NCBI GenBank assembly: GCA_010015675.1
Contig: ML976978.1
Location: 1,619,683 to 1,683,682, forward strand
Length of the DNA stretch: 64,000 bases
Direction of reading: 5' to 3'
Source of the DNA: Byssothecium circinans
Taxonomy: Eukaryota; Ascomycota; Dothideomycetes; Pleosporales; Massarinaceae
A program made the translations under genes and the position numbers. The notes beneath the pieces were generated by a model. It searched no databases. It saw nothing but the letters and a program-made list of their open reading frames with translations, and was not told where the DNA came from. Positions within the stretch are counted from its first letter, which is position 1. Each line of letters starts with the position of its first letter. Shown here in pieces: positions 10,722 through 21,412 of the stretch.

Positions 10722-12479
10722 TCACTGTGTCGGCGCCATGAAAAGCCTCTCGCGTTTCATGAAGAGCGAGAGTATCAATGACAGCGCGGCAGCCGCAATG
10801 ACCATGATGAAAGCTTCGTCGATGCTCGCGATGATGGATGAAAGTACTTCAGCTCGCTGTAAAGAGCTCAAGCTTTCGAAAAAGGTGCCTCCGTTTCCCG
10901 TAATGGCTTGCTGAATGGCCCCTTTTGTTCTCTCAGGCAAGATTTTGGCGATGCGATGTGTAGCCTGGTTCAAAAATATGGCATTTGAAACCATCAGGGC
11001 TAACGTTATGCCACCAACTTGGCCAACGCCAATGAATGCTACTGCTTGTGGGAGCAGTTGCGGCGTCGTCTTCACTTGAGTGATGGGGAAGCCTGCTTGG
11101 GAAAACAGGCCCACGCCGAACCCAGTGAGAATGGAATATCCATATATGTTGGCCCGGCTCGTCTCAAGGTCGATGGTATAAAGGAGAGCGCTGCCGGCTA
11201 ATGCCATTGACGATCCGACCAAATACCATGGCATGTAGTACCCAATTTTTGCCATCATAGCGCCGTTGAGCATGACCGCAAATACGAGCAACAATACAAA
11301 AGGGAGAAGATTTACTCCGCTCTGTAATGCCGCTTGTCCTCTAGCGAATTGAAAGTAAAGCGGTATGAAGTAAATGGGAACCGTGACCACCACCTGTGCA
11401 CTGGCCATCTGGGCGAAGAGCACATCCATCTCCCAAGACTTGAGCAGCGCACTTGGAAAAAGACGGTCTTCGGCCCTTGTAAAGATGGAAAACCGTTGCT
11501 GTAGCACGAATGCGATCCAGAGAATGCCAGAGCATACGAAAAGGCCGATGATTTGTCCGCTGCCCCAGTCGTAGACGCCGCCTCCAAATGATATGGCCAT
11601 CACAAGTGTGACAATGGCGCCTGCACTCAGAATAGCGCCAACCAAATCTAGCCGTTTGGTTCTGGAGAAGAAGGTGAGCCCCTGGTGGCTGGGCGGTGTG
11701 GTAGCAGGCAGCAGTAGCATGTACACCGGAGCAGCGAGACCTCCAATACAAAGATTTATGTAGAAGGACCATCTCCAGGTAGCAGAGCTGTCGGAAAAAG
11801 CTCCGCCGATAATAGGACCCAATCTGTGATCGCGTCAGCGAAGATCCTCCAACGGGGACGGACTTGAGAGTACCCACATTGTACCAATGCCCCAGGTGAG
11901 CCCAACAAAACCAAGATAAGTAGGCCGCTCCATCTCATTGGTGAGGGCGGATACCATGTTGATGGTGCCTAGATAGATTCCCATTCCACCAATACCACAG
12001 ATAGCTCGGCCCACGATAAGTGCATCGAGCGTTGGAGCAGCTCCACAAACAGCTGACCCGACTTCAAAAATGACCACGCCAGCTATGAAGAGCAAGCGGT
12101 TGTCGAAGTAGCAATACAGTTGGCCCCTGTGATGTGTTAGTACGTGCAAGTAGTACCAGGGTAGCTTTGGCTCGTACCAGAATAGATTCGTGCTGACAGC
12201 TCCAAGAGCAAAAGCGACGGAAATCCAAGGTAGCTTCTGTATGTTTCCAAAGTCGTAAATTATGTTTGCTTGAATGTCGGCTACGATGGTGTTGTCGAGG
12301 GCGAAAAGAAATAGTGCAGCCAACAAGGAGAAAACCACGAAGAACCATGAAACAGGCTTTAGAGATCGGGAACGTGGGGTGACTACTTCAATACTGTGGT
12401 CAGCGCTTGCAGCCGAGGGTTGCGCTGGAGGGATTGGTTTTTCCTCTTGTAGTGAATCAGGTCCATTGGTAGGATCCAT
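10722..12479 (-). CDS. MFS multidrug-type exporter (DHA14-like), 550 aa
   Basis: Three exons on the minus strand: 12479-12178, 12126-11878, 11823-10722. Splicing restores TNLFWGQLYCYFDNR at the first join and GIGTILGPIIGGAF, the antiporter motif C, at the second. The first helix carries ALDNTIVADIQ, the DHA2-type LDxTIV signature (residues about 61-71). GRAICGIGGMGIYLG follows. About 45 hydrophilic residues precede the first helix, and the C-terminus is a short basic tail. It is not a simple duplicate of the MFS gene at 1584: the loops and the C-terminal half differ clearly. Likely a plasma-membrane exporter working with the nearby oxidoreductases, by context only. Confidence 0.92.
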
Positions 12480-13116
12480 TACTGTTGACAGTGCCGAAAA
12501 GATGGTTATGAGTGTTGTAGGCCAAAGTAAGATTCAGTCGTAGTGCTGAGCATGTGTTCAGGAGGACTTTTGGAAACATATGTATGGCTCGATAACGCCG
12601 CAATTTTGCGTTCCGCGATGTGAGATGAACTCGGCGGCTGTTTGCGAAGCTGAGCGGCGAGAATGGAACCCATGTGATCCGACGACAGCTAGGATGAGAC
12701 CGCACAAACGTGCATCCTTGCAATGTAAGCTGACCTTCCACTTTTAGTCTCAAATCCTGAAATCATTGCTCCGTCTTGAACGGCCTGGGACCTTGTCATC
12801 TGCAGTTACCGCGCCTCAAGAGTGCAGGACAGTCACATATTATTTGCATCCGTCTGCGTGCGAATTAACGTCGGAGATCGAATGTGACCCAGGAGCCAGA
12901 AGCCAATTTAATTAAATCGAATCCGACCTCGGGAAACGCATCGCCACTGCTATACGTATGTACTCATGTGGCAATAGCACTGATGTTGGCCCGGGTCGTT
13001 GCCGTATGCAGGATGCACCATATTTTGAGGAGCCTTGAAACTCCGGAGACTCGCTCATTGTGAAGCGAGCAATTTCACTTACGCACTTGTCCTTAAGTCT
13101 TCATCATCGAGTTGCC
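12480..13116. other. noncoding spacer
   Basis: Promoter side of the minus-strand MFS gene. I looked on the plus strand for upstream parts of the PKS relic (a GGxGxxG Rossmann motif) and did not find any. Confidence 0.45.
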
Positions 13117-13505
13117 GCGGATTTTTTCATCCTGACGTCGTCAATAAGCGGAATAGTCGGGCAAGCGACATAGATCAACTATGCCGCTGCAAATTCCTAT
13201 CAAGATGTGTTGGCCAATTCAGATTATCCATTAGCGAGAAGGTCGTATCTCCGCATTCTTCCCACAGGTGGACTGTTGGCTCAGAATGCGAGGTTGGCAG
13301 AGAGGCTGGAAGCAGAAGGGGTTTACACACCACTCTCTGAGGCAGAAATACTTCGCTCTTCGAACACTTCTGCGATATCAATTTGGAAGTCCATCGCATT
13401 CCATCACAAGTCGTATCTAGAATCATCAAACCTGCGTTGCTAGACGAAAGGGTCCGAGGGCTTCCGAAGATCGTGTTGGGCTGGGTTCTCAAGCAAGTTG
13501 TCTGA
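13117..13505 (+). pseudogene. relic of a type I polyketide synthase ketoreductase domain
   Basis: On the plus strand a short stretch reads ADFFILTSSISGIVGQAT, then an in-frame TAG at 13171, then INYAAANSYQDVLANSDY. This matches the KR-domain pattern FVxLSSxSGxxGxxGQxNYAAANxYQDALA of highly reducing fungal PKSs. About 20 expected residues are altered, then GGLLAQNARLAERLEAEGVY and TPLSEAEIL follow, the usual end of the KR domain. From about 13384 a different frame carries LEVHRIPSQVVSRIIKPALL and runs to a stop at 13505. One stop, at least one frameshift and the absence of the rest of a 2,000-residue enzyme make it a dead fragment. Identification rests on motif recognition. Confidence 0.72.
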
Positions 13506-14620
13506 ATAACTTCATATCCATCCTTCGGATATTGTAGACCTAATTTGATTGTGTACGTGTGTCCTTGCGAAGAAGATCAGTGAAGCCTAGTGATGGTGGA
13601 AAGAAGTAATGTGTCGGCGTCATTCATTCAGACATTCTCCGAGGTTGTGCTGACTCATCATCATCTTGTTGAACGTCAGATGTCACGCCCAACCTCTTTC
13701 TGTACCATTTCATCGGCACATACGCTCAACTTATACTCATATAATCAGCGAGCTGCAAAGATTAGTTTCATATTCGTATGGCAGTGGAATATATTCGCCC
13801 AAACTGCTTCTCCTATATCGTCGCATCCCAACGCCCGACCGACAATGCTCCGCACAACTCCCCTGACGCATCACGACTGCGCAGAGCTATTGCCCAACTC
13901 GATGGAGAATCCTAGATCAGCATCCTCACCTGCCCGCTGCAAAACAAGCACAGCCGACGGACAATACGCGCTGAAGAACAGGCGACAGTGAGACGCCCTA
14001 CGCCAGCTCCCTTCTCATTGGTCTGCGCCACAGTGCCACAGGTCGCTGCCTGCGGTGATGGCACCAGTACCCAGCCCGTTTGCACTACGGACAGACTATA
14101 TATGTGAATTGACTTTCTCTTTTGTTTCGCTATGATACCACGGAGCCTTCTCTTTTCTTCTCAAATTCTGTTCTTCATTCAACGCTACAATTAATGCCAC
14201 AGTTGAAGAACCTACAAGGAAGCGCCCCGCAAGCATATACTCGATATCAATCGATGCTTCGTGGCTCGCAAGGGGGGACTGTACAGCGTTTACTTTGGTT
14301 CTCACTGCGCTAGGGCTCGTTTGTTTGTATAGTCAGCGACGCGTTCTGCGCCAAACATACAAATACTGCGCTCACTTGCGCCTTTCTACCAACAACGCTC
14401 TTTTAATCTTGCAACTTTTTAGGTCGAAGGATCGCGACGCTAGCGATAGGCACCGCTTTACGATCGACGTTGAAAAGGCATACTTTTCCACTTACGCCTC
14501 CATACGAACGTGCTACGACCTGCAATTCAACGGCTTCTACGTCATATCCACGTCTCCCGACTGCTACAAAGAGCGCGCTTTCACCAGCACCTCATCCAAC
14601 ACCCACTCCGGTTATACACA
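13506..14620. other. noncoding spacer / RBR gene upstream region
   Basis: Only short frames without recognisable products. A frame open from 14295 overlaps the RBR start in another phase and is not supported. Confidence 0.45.
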
Positions 14621-16214
14621 ATGTCCCACCAAAATTGTGTCGTGTGCGGCGACGAGTCTACCGACGAGACCCCCAACATCGGACTTCCGTGTCTCGATCA
14701 CTGGGCTTGCAGGGACTGTGTACCGAGCTACTTCACTCGAGCCGCAGAGAACGAAAATCTATATCCTCCAAGCTGCTGTTATCAGCCCCTCTCATTCGAG
14801 CAATTCATCGAATACTTGCCATCCGGCGTGGTCGTCGAGTTTCTCGCAAAACAGGAGGAGTATAGCGTGCTGGCCAGGTGAAACCCCCAGTGGAAGCTAG
14901 CGGCTGTAAGCTAACAAAGACAGGTCTCGTGTCTACTGCGCAAAGACGTCGTGCGGAAAATTCGTCCACCCGGACTTTCAGAAGACAGACCCAGAGACGG
15001 CTATCCACTACGCTATCTGCCCAGGCAAAGACTGTGGAAGTACCACATGTGTGAAGTGCAAGAATCTCATCATAAATGGAATTAAGGGTCACATCTGTGA
15101 GGTGCAAAAGGATGAGGCGATGTTCAAGGAAGTTGCAGCGAAAGAAGGATATCAATCTTGCCCCTTGTGCACACGGTGGATCGAACTATCGGAAGCCTGT
15201 AACCACATGACCTGCGAATGCGGCTACGGTTTCTGCTATATTTGTGGTACGTCATTCCCAGGCACAAAGTCCGCTGACTACGCGGGTGTCAAGAATGTGC
15301 TACTGCAATTTACTCGGAGTAACTTTGCTAACTATATAGGCAAACAATGGGATGGCATACACGGATGCCCGCAGTATGGTCGCGCAGCGTACGACGAAGA
15401 AGGCTATAACCAAGATGGGTTCCATCGGGATACCGGCCTCAATCGTGATGGCCGCACGCGTCGTCAACAGCTCGATTTCGATCGAGGGCAGGACGGAGAT
15501 GACGCTGACTCCGACGAAGAAGATGATGATGAAGACGAGCACGACCCCAACAACGATGTGCTTCGGCACGTTGATCAGGACACGCGTGACATGATAAACA
15601 ACATGCCTCCGCAACAGCGTGAGGAGACATTGATGTTGTTGCGTGTGCAGCTATTCGAGGAGCAAGGCATCACGTTTCAAGATCCTCCCCAGCCGCCACA
15701 TCACGACGAGGATGACGGAGAGAGTGACGATGACGAAGACGAGGATCGTGGTGATGATGATGATGAGCTCCAAGAGGAAGACGACGAGAATGACGAGGGC
15801 CAAGATGACTCCGAAGAAGAGGGTGATGACATGGACGAGCACGAAGGCGACGATCAAGGATCGGAAGAAGGAATCGATGCAGATGATTCCAATGACCTGC
15901 CAATCATCCCAGGTGTTGGTCCCGATGGTATGGACCTTGATACTGACATGCCGCTTCTCGAATCTCCCGAACCTTCCGATATGATACACCCAGCAGAGGG
16001 AGGTGTTGATGAAGGTATCGGAAACTCTGCTGTCAACGCCCAAGATCCGGCACTTCTGACTGCATCGGACACAGACGTCGGCAGCTTTCCTCAAGAACTA
16101 CATCACAACGAGCCGATTGACGTTGACACTGACATATCTCTGCCCCCAGATCATGAGGACGTCCAAATGGTCGATTATGACATACCCGAAGTCATGCAAC
16201 CTGACCAGTCCTGA
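14621..16214 (+). CDS. RBR (RING1-IBR-RING2) E3 ubiquitin ligase with acidic tail, 484 aa
   Basis: Three exons: 14621-14877, 14924-15246, 15340-16214. The start MSHQNCVVCGDES is chosen because RING1 begins immediately. RING1 is CVVC...C...HWAC..C (residues 6-50). IBR cysteines follow at about residues 90-130 (VYCAKTSCGKF ... CPGKDCGSTTC.KC). RING2 is CPLCTRWIELSEACNHMTC, with the thioester cysteine expected at Cys178. The second intron cuts between CYIC and GKQWDG. From about residue 240 the chain is a long Asp/Glu-rich, low-complexity region (runs such as DEEDDDEDEHD). RBR ligases take ubiquitin onto the RING2 cysteine before passing it to substrate. The substrate is unknown. The reading frame continues open after the TGA at 16212-16214 (see next entry). 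Confidence 0.9.
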
Positions 16215-16421
16215 GGTGCGGCTTCTTCCGGCTCCAGTTCGAATGAGCCAGGTCCGCACACGCCAGTTGACAACGAGGCTTCCGCTGGCCAGCACGACAC
16301 TGCGAAACCTTCTGGGGAGCCTGTAGATGCTGGGGATGCTCAATCTGACCAAGACCGGCCCGACCTTACTCCTGCAATCGAAGGCTGGGGATCCTCATCT
16401 GGCTCGAATGTGATGTGGTGA
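16215..16421 (+). other. 68-codon open extension after the RBR stop codon
   Basis: In the same frame as the RBR gene, 68 sense codons follow the TGA and end at a TGA at 16419-16421. The encoded stretch is Ser/Gly/Asp/Pro-rich (GAASSGSSSNEPGPHTPV at the start, IEGWGSSSGSNVMW at the end), in keeping with the low-complexity tail before the stop. This could be a recent nonsense mutation, stop-codon readthrough, or a base error. No intron I tested removes the TGA and keeps this frame. Confidence 0.5.
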
Positions 16422-17287
16422 ATACAATGCCATTAAAGCAAGATGCTATCCGGGGACGCAAGTCAAGGGCGCGTCGTCTTACCATGCCACGGTGCAGTTC
16501 GAAGTTCCTGTCTTCAGGACTTTCTGCATCCAGGCTTGCCATTATCCTCGATGTGATATATGGTTGCGTTTGGGATAAACGGGGGGAGTTTTGGTACTAT
16601 GAGGTGCAAAGGGAACAAGGACTCGCAAACCTCGAGCTCGCTTTTATATAGAATGCACAGAATATCTTGCCGAATATACTTTAACATCTGCTCAACTGAG
16701 CCATTGTGGAGCGATGCCGTCTCCACACATGCGCAAAATAAAAACTCTCAAGTCGCCACACATTTCAACTGACAAGGTGATAGCAGGGCTTTAACTTAAA
16801 CAATATCTCGAGTTTGCTCGTCGGATACGTAGGTTTGTAGATCTGATGTGCCTTGCAGTAGGCAGTCCATTGTGGGCAAGAGATCGGGAGTACGATGACT
16901 GATTGGCTAGAGCACTCCGGTCCCCAGATATAGGGCTGCAATGAAGGGTCATCATTGGACAGCCCAACGCGCTAGCTCATCTAGCTGTGATGATCGGGTA
17001 TGAGATATTCACAGGGTTGAGAGCTAGTAGATACGCTAGCAGGGGGTGGTTCTACCGCAGCATGAGTGCATACATCTAAAGTCTAAAGTATTGCAGCTGT
17101 AGTCGTTTTAGTCGAGTTCTCGCGCCCGGCATTCTGCAAAATGGGGGAGTTAGGAAAGACTCTCTTCCCATCATGAAATCACGTACCTCCTCCCAAGGTG
17201 ACCTCAATAAAGCACCTCTAGCCTCCTCTCCATGCTCCTTCCTCTCACCACCCTTACAACCGCCTAACTAGATAGGCCATCCTCAGT
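16422..17287. other. noncoding spacer
   Basis: RBR 3' region and degraded-looking sequence ahead of the GMC relic. No intact gene seen. Confidence 0.45.
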
Positions 17288-17440
17288 ACCTCCTTTGGCA
17301 TCCCTAGCTGTACCGCAGCATACTACTACCTCATCCTCAGCGGCCTAACCCCTCGGTCTTATCCTCCCGAAGCCGGCTCTCCGCCTGCAAAACCCACAGC
17401 GTGACCGTCATCGAAGCAGGCCACTTCTCTCTACCGAACT
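17288..17440 (+). pseudogene. relic of a GMC oxidoreductase N-terminus
   Basis: One frame reads TSFGIPSCTAAYYYLILSGL, which corresponds to the start of fungal GMC oxidoreductases (..FGIPG..ATYDYVVVGGGTAG). After a frameshift near 17350 the next frame reads SRLSACKTHSVTVIEAGHF, matching the RLSEnpxxxVxVIEAG end of the FAD-binding Rossmann unit. The glycine-rich loop is ruined and the frame stops soon after; a weak continuation may reach about 17520. GMC enzymes are FAD alcohol/aldehyde/sugar oxidases, often secreted or in metabolite clusters. This copy cannot make a protein. Call based on motif recall; moderate confidence. Confidence 0.55.
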
Positions 17441-18810
17441 CATCGATGACAATCGCAGCTAAATCCCCGCCATGTCTGTCTGGGACGCCAACGACAACCC
17501 GCTAGTGGACTGTGAAGAGGTGTGGGTGGTCGGGAAATGCTGAACATGCAGACATACTTCATTTCCAAAGAAATATGTAAGTTACCAGTCCCAACATACC
17601 GATGCAAAAAATATCCCCCTTATCCTCCTCCTCGGAACTACAACTACCTACACAACGTGAAGAGTTACGGAATACGGAGTACAATCCACCCCGACACCTC
17701 CTCACTTGTGCATCTATCTTCCAAGCCCCCCTTCCACCGTTCACCGCCACCACTACCAAAGCCACCCCCCTCCCAGCAAACCCAAAGCCAAAGGAAAAGA
17801 ACATTCCCCCGTATGACCAGCCCAGCCCCCAAAGGCCCTCGCTAAACGGGAAGATACCCGAACAGCTAGCTAGTGGCGCGCCCATCATGGCACTCAGCCC
17901 CAAAACGCCAAGGTCACACAAACCACTCCACACACCCGCAACCACGTTTCTCCCTCGTTCTCGCATTCCCTCACGTATCGAGCCAAGGCAGCGGCCTGGG
18001 CCCGTTCAGCCATACCGTAGCGTTTTCTTTATCTCGCGTCGTCTCGCTTGCGCTGGCGATCGGATTGGATGGATGGTTACGAGACCGTCAGGGGGCCTTT
18101 GGGAGATGCAGATCCTAGATCCTAGATCCCAAATGCATGTGCAGATTACAGATTGCCAGATGCAGATAGACGAAGCTTTGAGATCTAATCGATGCGAGAT
18201 GCGGAGATTTTTTTATTTTATTTTTCGCTTTCCTTCAGCCCCCACCACTGGACGAAGCTCCACTGCGCACACACATGGGTTGAGTGAGCAAATGAGCCAG
18301 TTTAGTTTTTTTTTCTTTTTGGCTTTTTCATCCAGCCGGGATCTGTCTTGCTCAATTCTCGTGATACTCGTATCCACTTTAATTCTTCTACCACCGGGTT
18401 TCGTTCCAGCGCAGGGGCTGTGAGGTATACCGTGGTTTTGGGCGACGGCGTTGCGAGGGCGTTCGTATCATTGGTGAAAGCTGCGTCCGGTGGAAAAGGG
18501 GGCGCAATGGGGGGATATCTAGTGACACGAGGCCGGTGATTGAGGAGTCGCTGGCTGAAAAAGACGTGGTGGACATACATGGATGGGCGTGTCATGGTGG
18601 ACTTTTTCGAAGCCGGTTCTGTGGCTGTGGTGCACAAGCTGTTATGATAAGGGAGATAGTGTTGAGGCTTTGCGTATACATATATATATATATACTTGCA
18701 CTGTTTTGTACCCGCCTTCCTCGTTTCGCACTTCCTTTTCACCCCCCAAGGACTTTCGCAGATCCCCCATAGATAGTAATACTAATATTCCTCCTTTTCA
18801 CATTAGCAAG
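17441..18810. other. noncoding, low-complexity spacer
   Basis: Pyrimidine-rich stretches, a short TA repeat (about 18677-18692) and frames of biased composition on both strands (including a 135-codon Gly/Phe-rich minus frame at 17559-17966 and a 273-codon plus frame at 17602-18423). None shows a domain or splice support. Confidence 0.45.
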
Positions 18811-20527
18811 ATGGGATCACTACCGCTTCTCGTCCTAACCCTCCTCACTCCCCTCGTCGCCGCAAAAGGAGGTGGTCGCGGCGGCGGCGGCAGCAGCAGC
18901 GGAGGAGGAGGAGGAGGAGGAGGTTCAAGTGGAGGCAGCGGGAAAGGAGCAGGAGGAGGCGCAACAACACTCCCCTACTCGACGCAGGAATGCTACACTT
19001 CGAGTCTCGGAGCCGTCTACATGCTCGGAAACGAGACGTCACGGACATGTACCAAGCATCCATCAGGCGACAACTCGGACTTTTGTTACTGGATCTGGGA
19101 CGACGCGCATAAGAATGACTGTAAGCCATATCCGCCTTCCCATCCTCACTTTCTCATTCCCAAACCGTCCAAAAACAGCAACAGCACAAACCCCATACCA
19201 AGGCAAAGAAAAAAAAAGCAAAAAAGAAAAAAACCCCTCCACTGCACAGCTAACCCCACCCCCAGCAATAAACTACCTAACAAGCCTCCCTCCCTACACT
19301 AAGGACCCTAGCCCGAACTGGGCCCTCGAAATCTTCGACGCATACTACAACGGCACACTCACGCTAACCCTGACCCCGCCGCCCTCAAACGCAACCTACA
19401 ACTGCCCTTTGCTGACCTCCACCACCCTCCCAGACGCGTACCTCCGCCTGGGCCCCTCGTCGCGCGGGAGCCTCTCGCGCAGCGCCTACGGCGACAAGAA
19501 CCCGTTCTACTTCCAGCTCGGCCGCAGCATCTTCACCGAAACCTGCCCCGTGACGCCCAACAAGGTATCTGTCAACTTCGAGAGCAGCAACGACAACACG
19601 GAGAACGCGCAGGTATGGAGTCTCGCTGCGCCGAAGAAGGAAGGAGCCGACACGTGGAAGATCGAGGGGAGCTTGTCGAGCACCAAGGCCAGTTATAATA
19701 ACTACTGGAATTACATTGTTAATACCACGGGCGCGGAGGCGACGTACCCGAAGAGGACGTGTCCGACCGTGTTCTCGCTGCGCACTCTGCTGGCTAATAC
19801 GGGCGCGAAGATGAATGGGAGCGTGACGGCTGCGTCGGCGGATGTGGGGTTTTCGTTCTTGGACCCGGAGACGAAGTGGACTGTCTCTGGGGCGTTTAGT
19901 GGGAAGCATTGGGGTAAGGGGGCGAGGGTGGTGTTTGATAAGGAGGGGATTGTGACGGAGGGACAAGCGGCCGAGCATGTCAAGCCGAGGAAGCCGGCGG
20001 GGAGGAGGTCGTTTATGAGCAGGTATGGGAAGTATATTTTTATTGCTGTTGGGGTCGTGGCGGGGCTGGGAGTGTGTTTGGTGCTGTGGTGTTGTTGTGG
20101 GGCCGTCGTGGCGTGCTGTTGTCCGTGCTGCAGTCAGAAGAAGCGCGAGGAGAGGCGGAGGAAGAAGGCGATGCAGGGGTATGGGAAGGGTATGGGAGGG
20201 GATGTTTCTCCGTACCAGGCGAACGACTCGCAGATGGCGTATAAGCAGCCGATGGAGACGGTGAGGCTGCTTATGCCGCATGACCCGCGGGACTCGCAGA
20301 ATAACTACGCCGTTTCGCCTGTGGTTATGCAGAGTTATTACATCAGGGGCGGGATGTTTTTGACGGAGATTGCGGAGGCGCAGATGGATCTACATGGTGC
20401 GCAGATGAAAATGGGAGATGCAGCGAGGAGGGGGGATAATGAAGGTCTGAGGATCGCCAGGGCCATGGTTGGGCACTATACCGGGATCGTGGAGCACTAT
20501 ATGGGCTTGAGGGGAGCTGGGATATGA
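18811..20527 (+). CDS. glycine-rich secreted/type I membrane protein, 523 aa
   Basis: Exons 18811-19120 and 19266-20527, with a 145-bp intron. Start at MGSLPLLVLTLLTPLVAA, a clear signal peptide. Residues about 20-50 are almost all Gly and Ser. An extracellular region with several Cys and N-glycosylation sites follows (NET, NGT, NAT, NTT). One membrane helix lies near residue 375 (YIFIAVGVVAGLGVCLVLW) and runs into an unusual cysteine cluster CCCGAVVACCCPCC, then KKREERRRKK, so the C-terminus (about 120 aa) should be cytosolic. Cys clusters at a membrane face are often palmitoylated. I do not recognise a family. An alternative unspliced frame over the same region is discussed in the findings. 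Confidence 0.85.
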
Positions 20528-20760
20528 GTTGAGGGTGGAATACACATAGAAATGGTTGCTTGGATTGTTTTCATAGAGAGACATCACTGTTAGAATGCCG
20601 GAGCGACACGCTTAGTTCAGTATATTGATTGAAATCACTTTTTACGCTACTTCATCCATCCCAGAACTCCATTCCCCTTCCCGCCAGCCAACCTCTCACC
20701 TTTCTTTCAGAAGCCAGTCACATACATAATGCATACCAACGAGCCCAAGCAGTGACAAGC

Positions 20761-21412
20761 CTAGACGGAGGTCGGGTAGATGGCGGTCGGATAGGCGGAA
20801 CCTCCTGAGGTCGGATGATAAGAGGAGGTACTGTTGCAGATGGGGTAGGGCGGGATGTTGGTGGGCCTGATGGTATGGATCGGCGCGAAGGTAGATATCG
20901 TGTCGGTATCCACGTCGGTCCTACGAACAGCGGCAGGGGCCTTGTCGGTGACGATCGAAGTGGACATGGTGGAGGAGTCGATGCTCGAAACAGGTGTGTT
21001 CAAAGTGTAAGAGATGATCTGCACAGACGTCGAAGAAGTCTCGGTGGGGTGCAGGTCGTGTTGGTATCTGCGGGGAGGGTCAGTAGAGAAGCGAGATATG
21101 CAGTCAGGAGTCACTTACAGATCGGAGCAGACGTTGGGTAGTACGGTGCTGTGCCAGTGCCAGTGCCAGTACCAGTGCCAGTACCAGTGCCAGTTCCAGC
21201 GCCAGTGCCAGTCAGACAAGGAATCGGATGCGTCGGATACAAGGTAGGAAACGTAGTAAAGACCTCATCGTCCTAAAGAACCGTAAGCTTACATTCCACT
21301 TAACACAAGACGAGTGAAACGAAAAGAAGCGGGACGCGAGACTCACCGTGGCAGGTACGACGACACGGGCCCTAACGACAGCCGCGAAGAGGAGAACGGA
21401 GAGTTTCATCAT
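20761..21412 (-). CDS. small secreted Gly-Thr-repeat protein, possibly frameshifted
   Basis: Minus-strand exons 21412-21347, 21272-21119 and 21067-20761. Exon 1 encodes a signal peptide (MMKLSVLLFAAVVRARVVVPAT). Exon 2 has DDEVFTTFPTLYPTHPIPCL, then about ten Gly-Thr dipeptides, then APYYPTSAPI. Exon 3 is open in a Ser/Thr-rich frame (TSSTSVQIISYTL ... AIYPTSV) but splicing with the strong GTAAGT donor lands one base off. The Cys-containing start YTNTTCTP fits the splice phase and joins the Ser/Thr frame only if the CCCC run (plus strand 21046-21049) gains a base. So either the protein ends early, the donor differs, or the run is miscounted. It is likely a cell-wall or extracellular protein; no family recognised. 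Confidence 0.55.
21151..21210. repeat. hexanucleotide array coding Gly-Thr repeats
   Basis: About ten tandem copies of GTGCCA with variants GTACCA, GTTCCA and GCGCCA on the plus strand, read on the minus strand as (ThrGly)n. Lies in exon 2 of the secreted protein and is a likely site of length variation. Confidence 0.85.

Noticed and set aside
17559..17966. 135-codon Gly/Phe-rich minus frame resembling a membrane protein
   Set aside because: It is the reverse of a pyrimidine-rich tract; hydrophobicity follows from base composition, and no family is recognised.
17602..18423. 273-codon plus-strand frame
   Set aside because: Composition is Pro/Ser/Arg-rich low complexity, changes character along its length, has no domain and no splice support.
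19385..20281. 298-codon minus frame opposite the glycine-rich gene
   Set aside because: Antisense shadow: Arg/Leu/His-rich, no motif, fully covered by the supported plus-strand exon.
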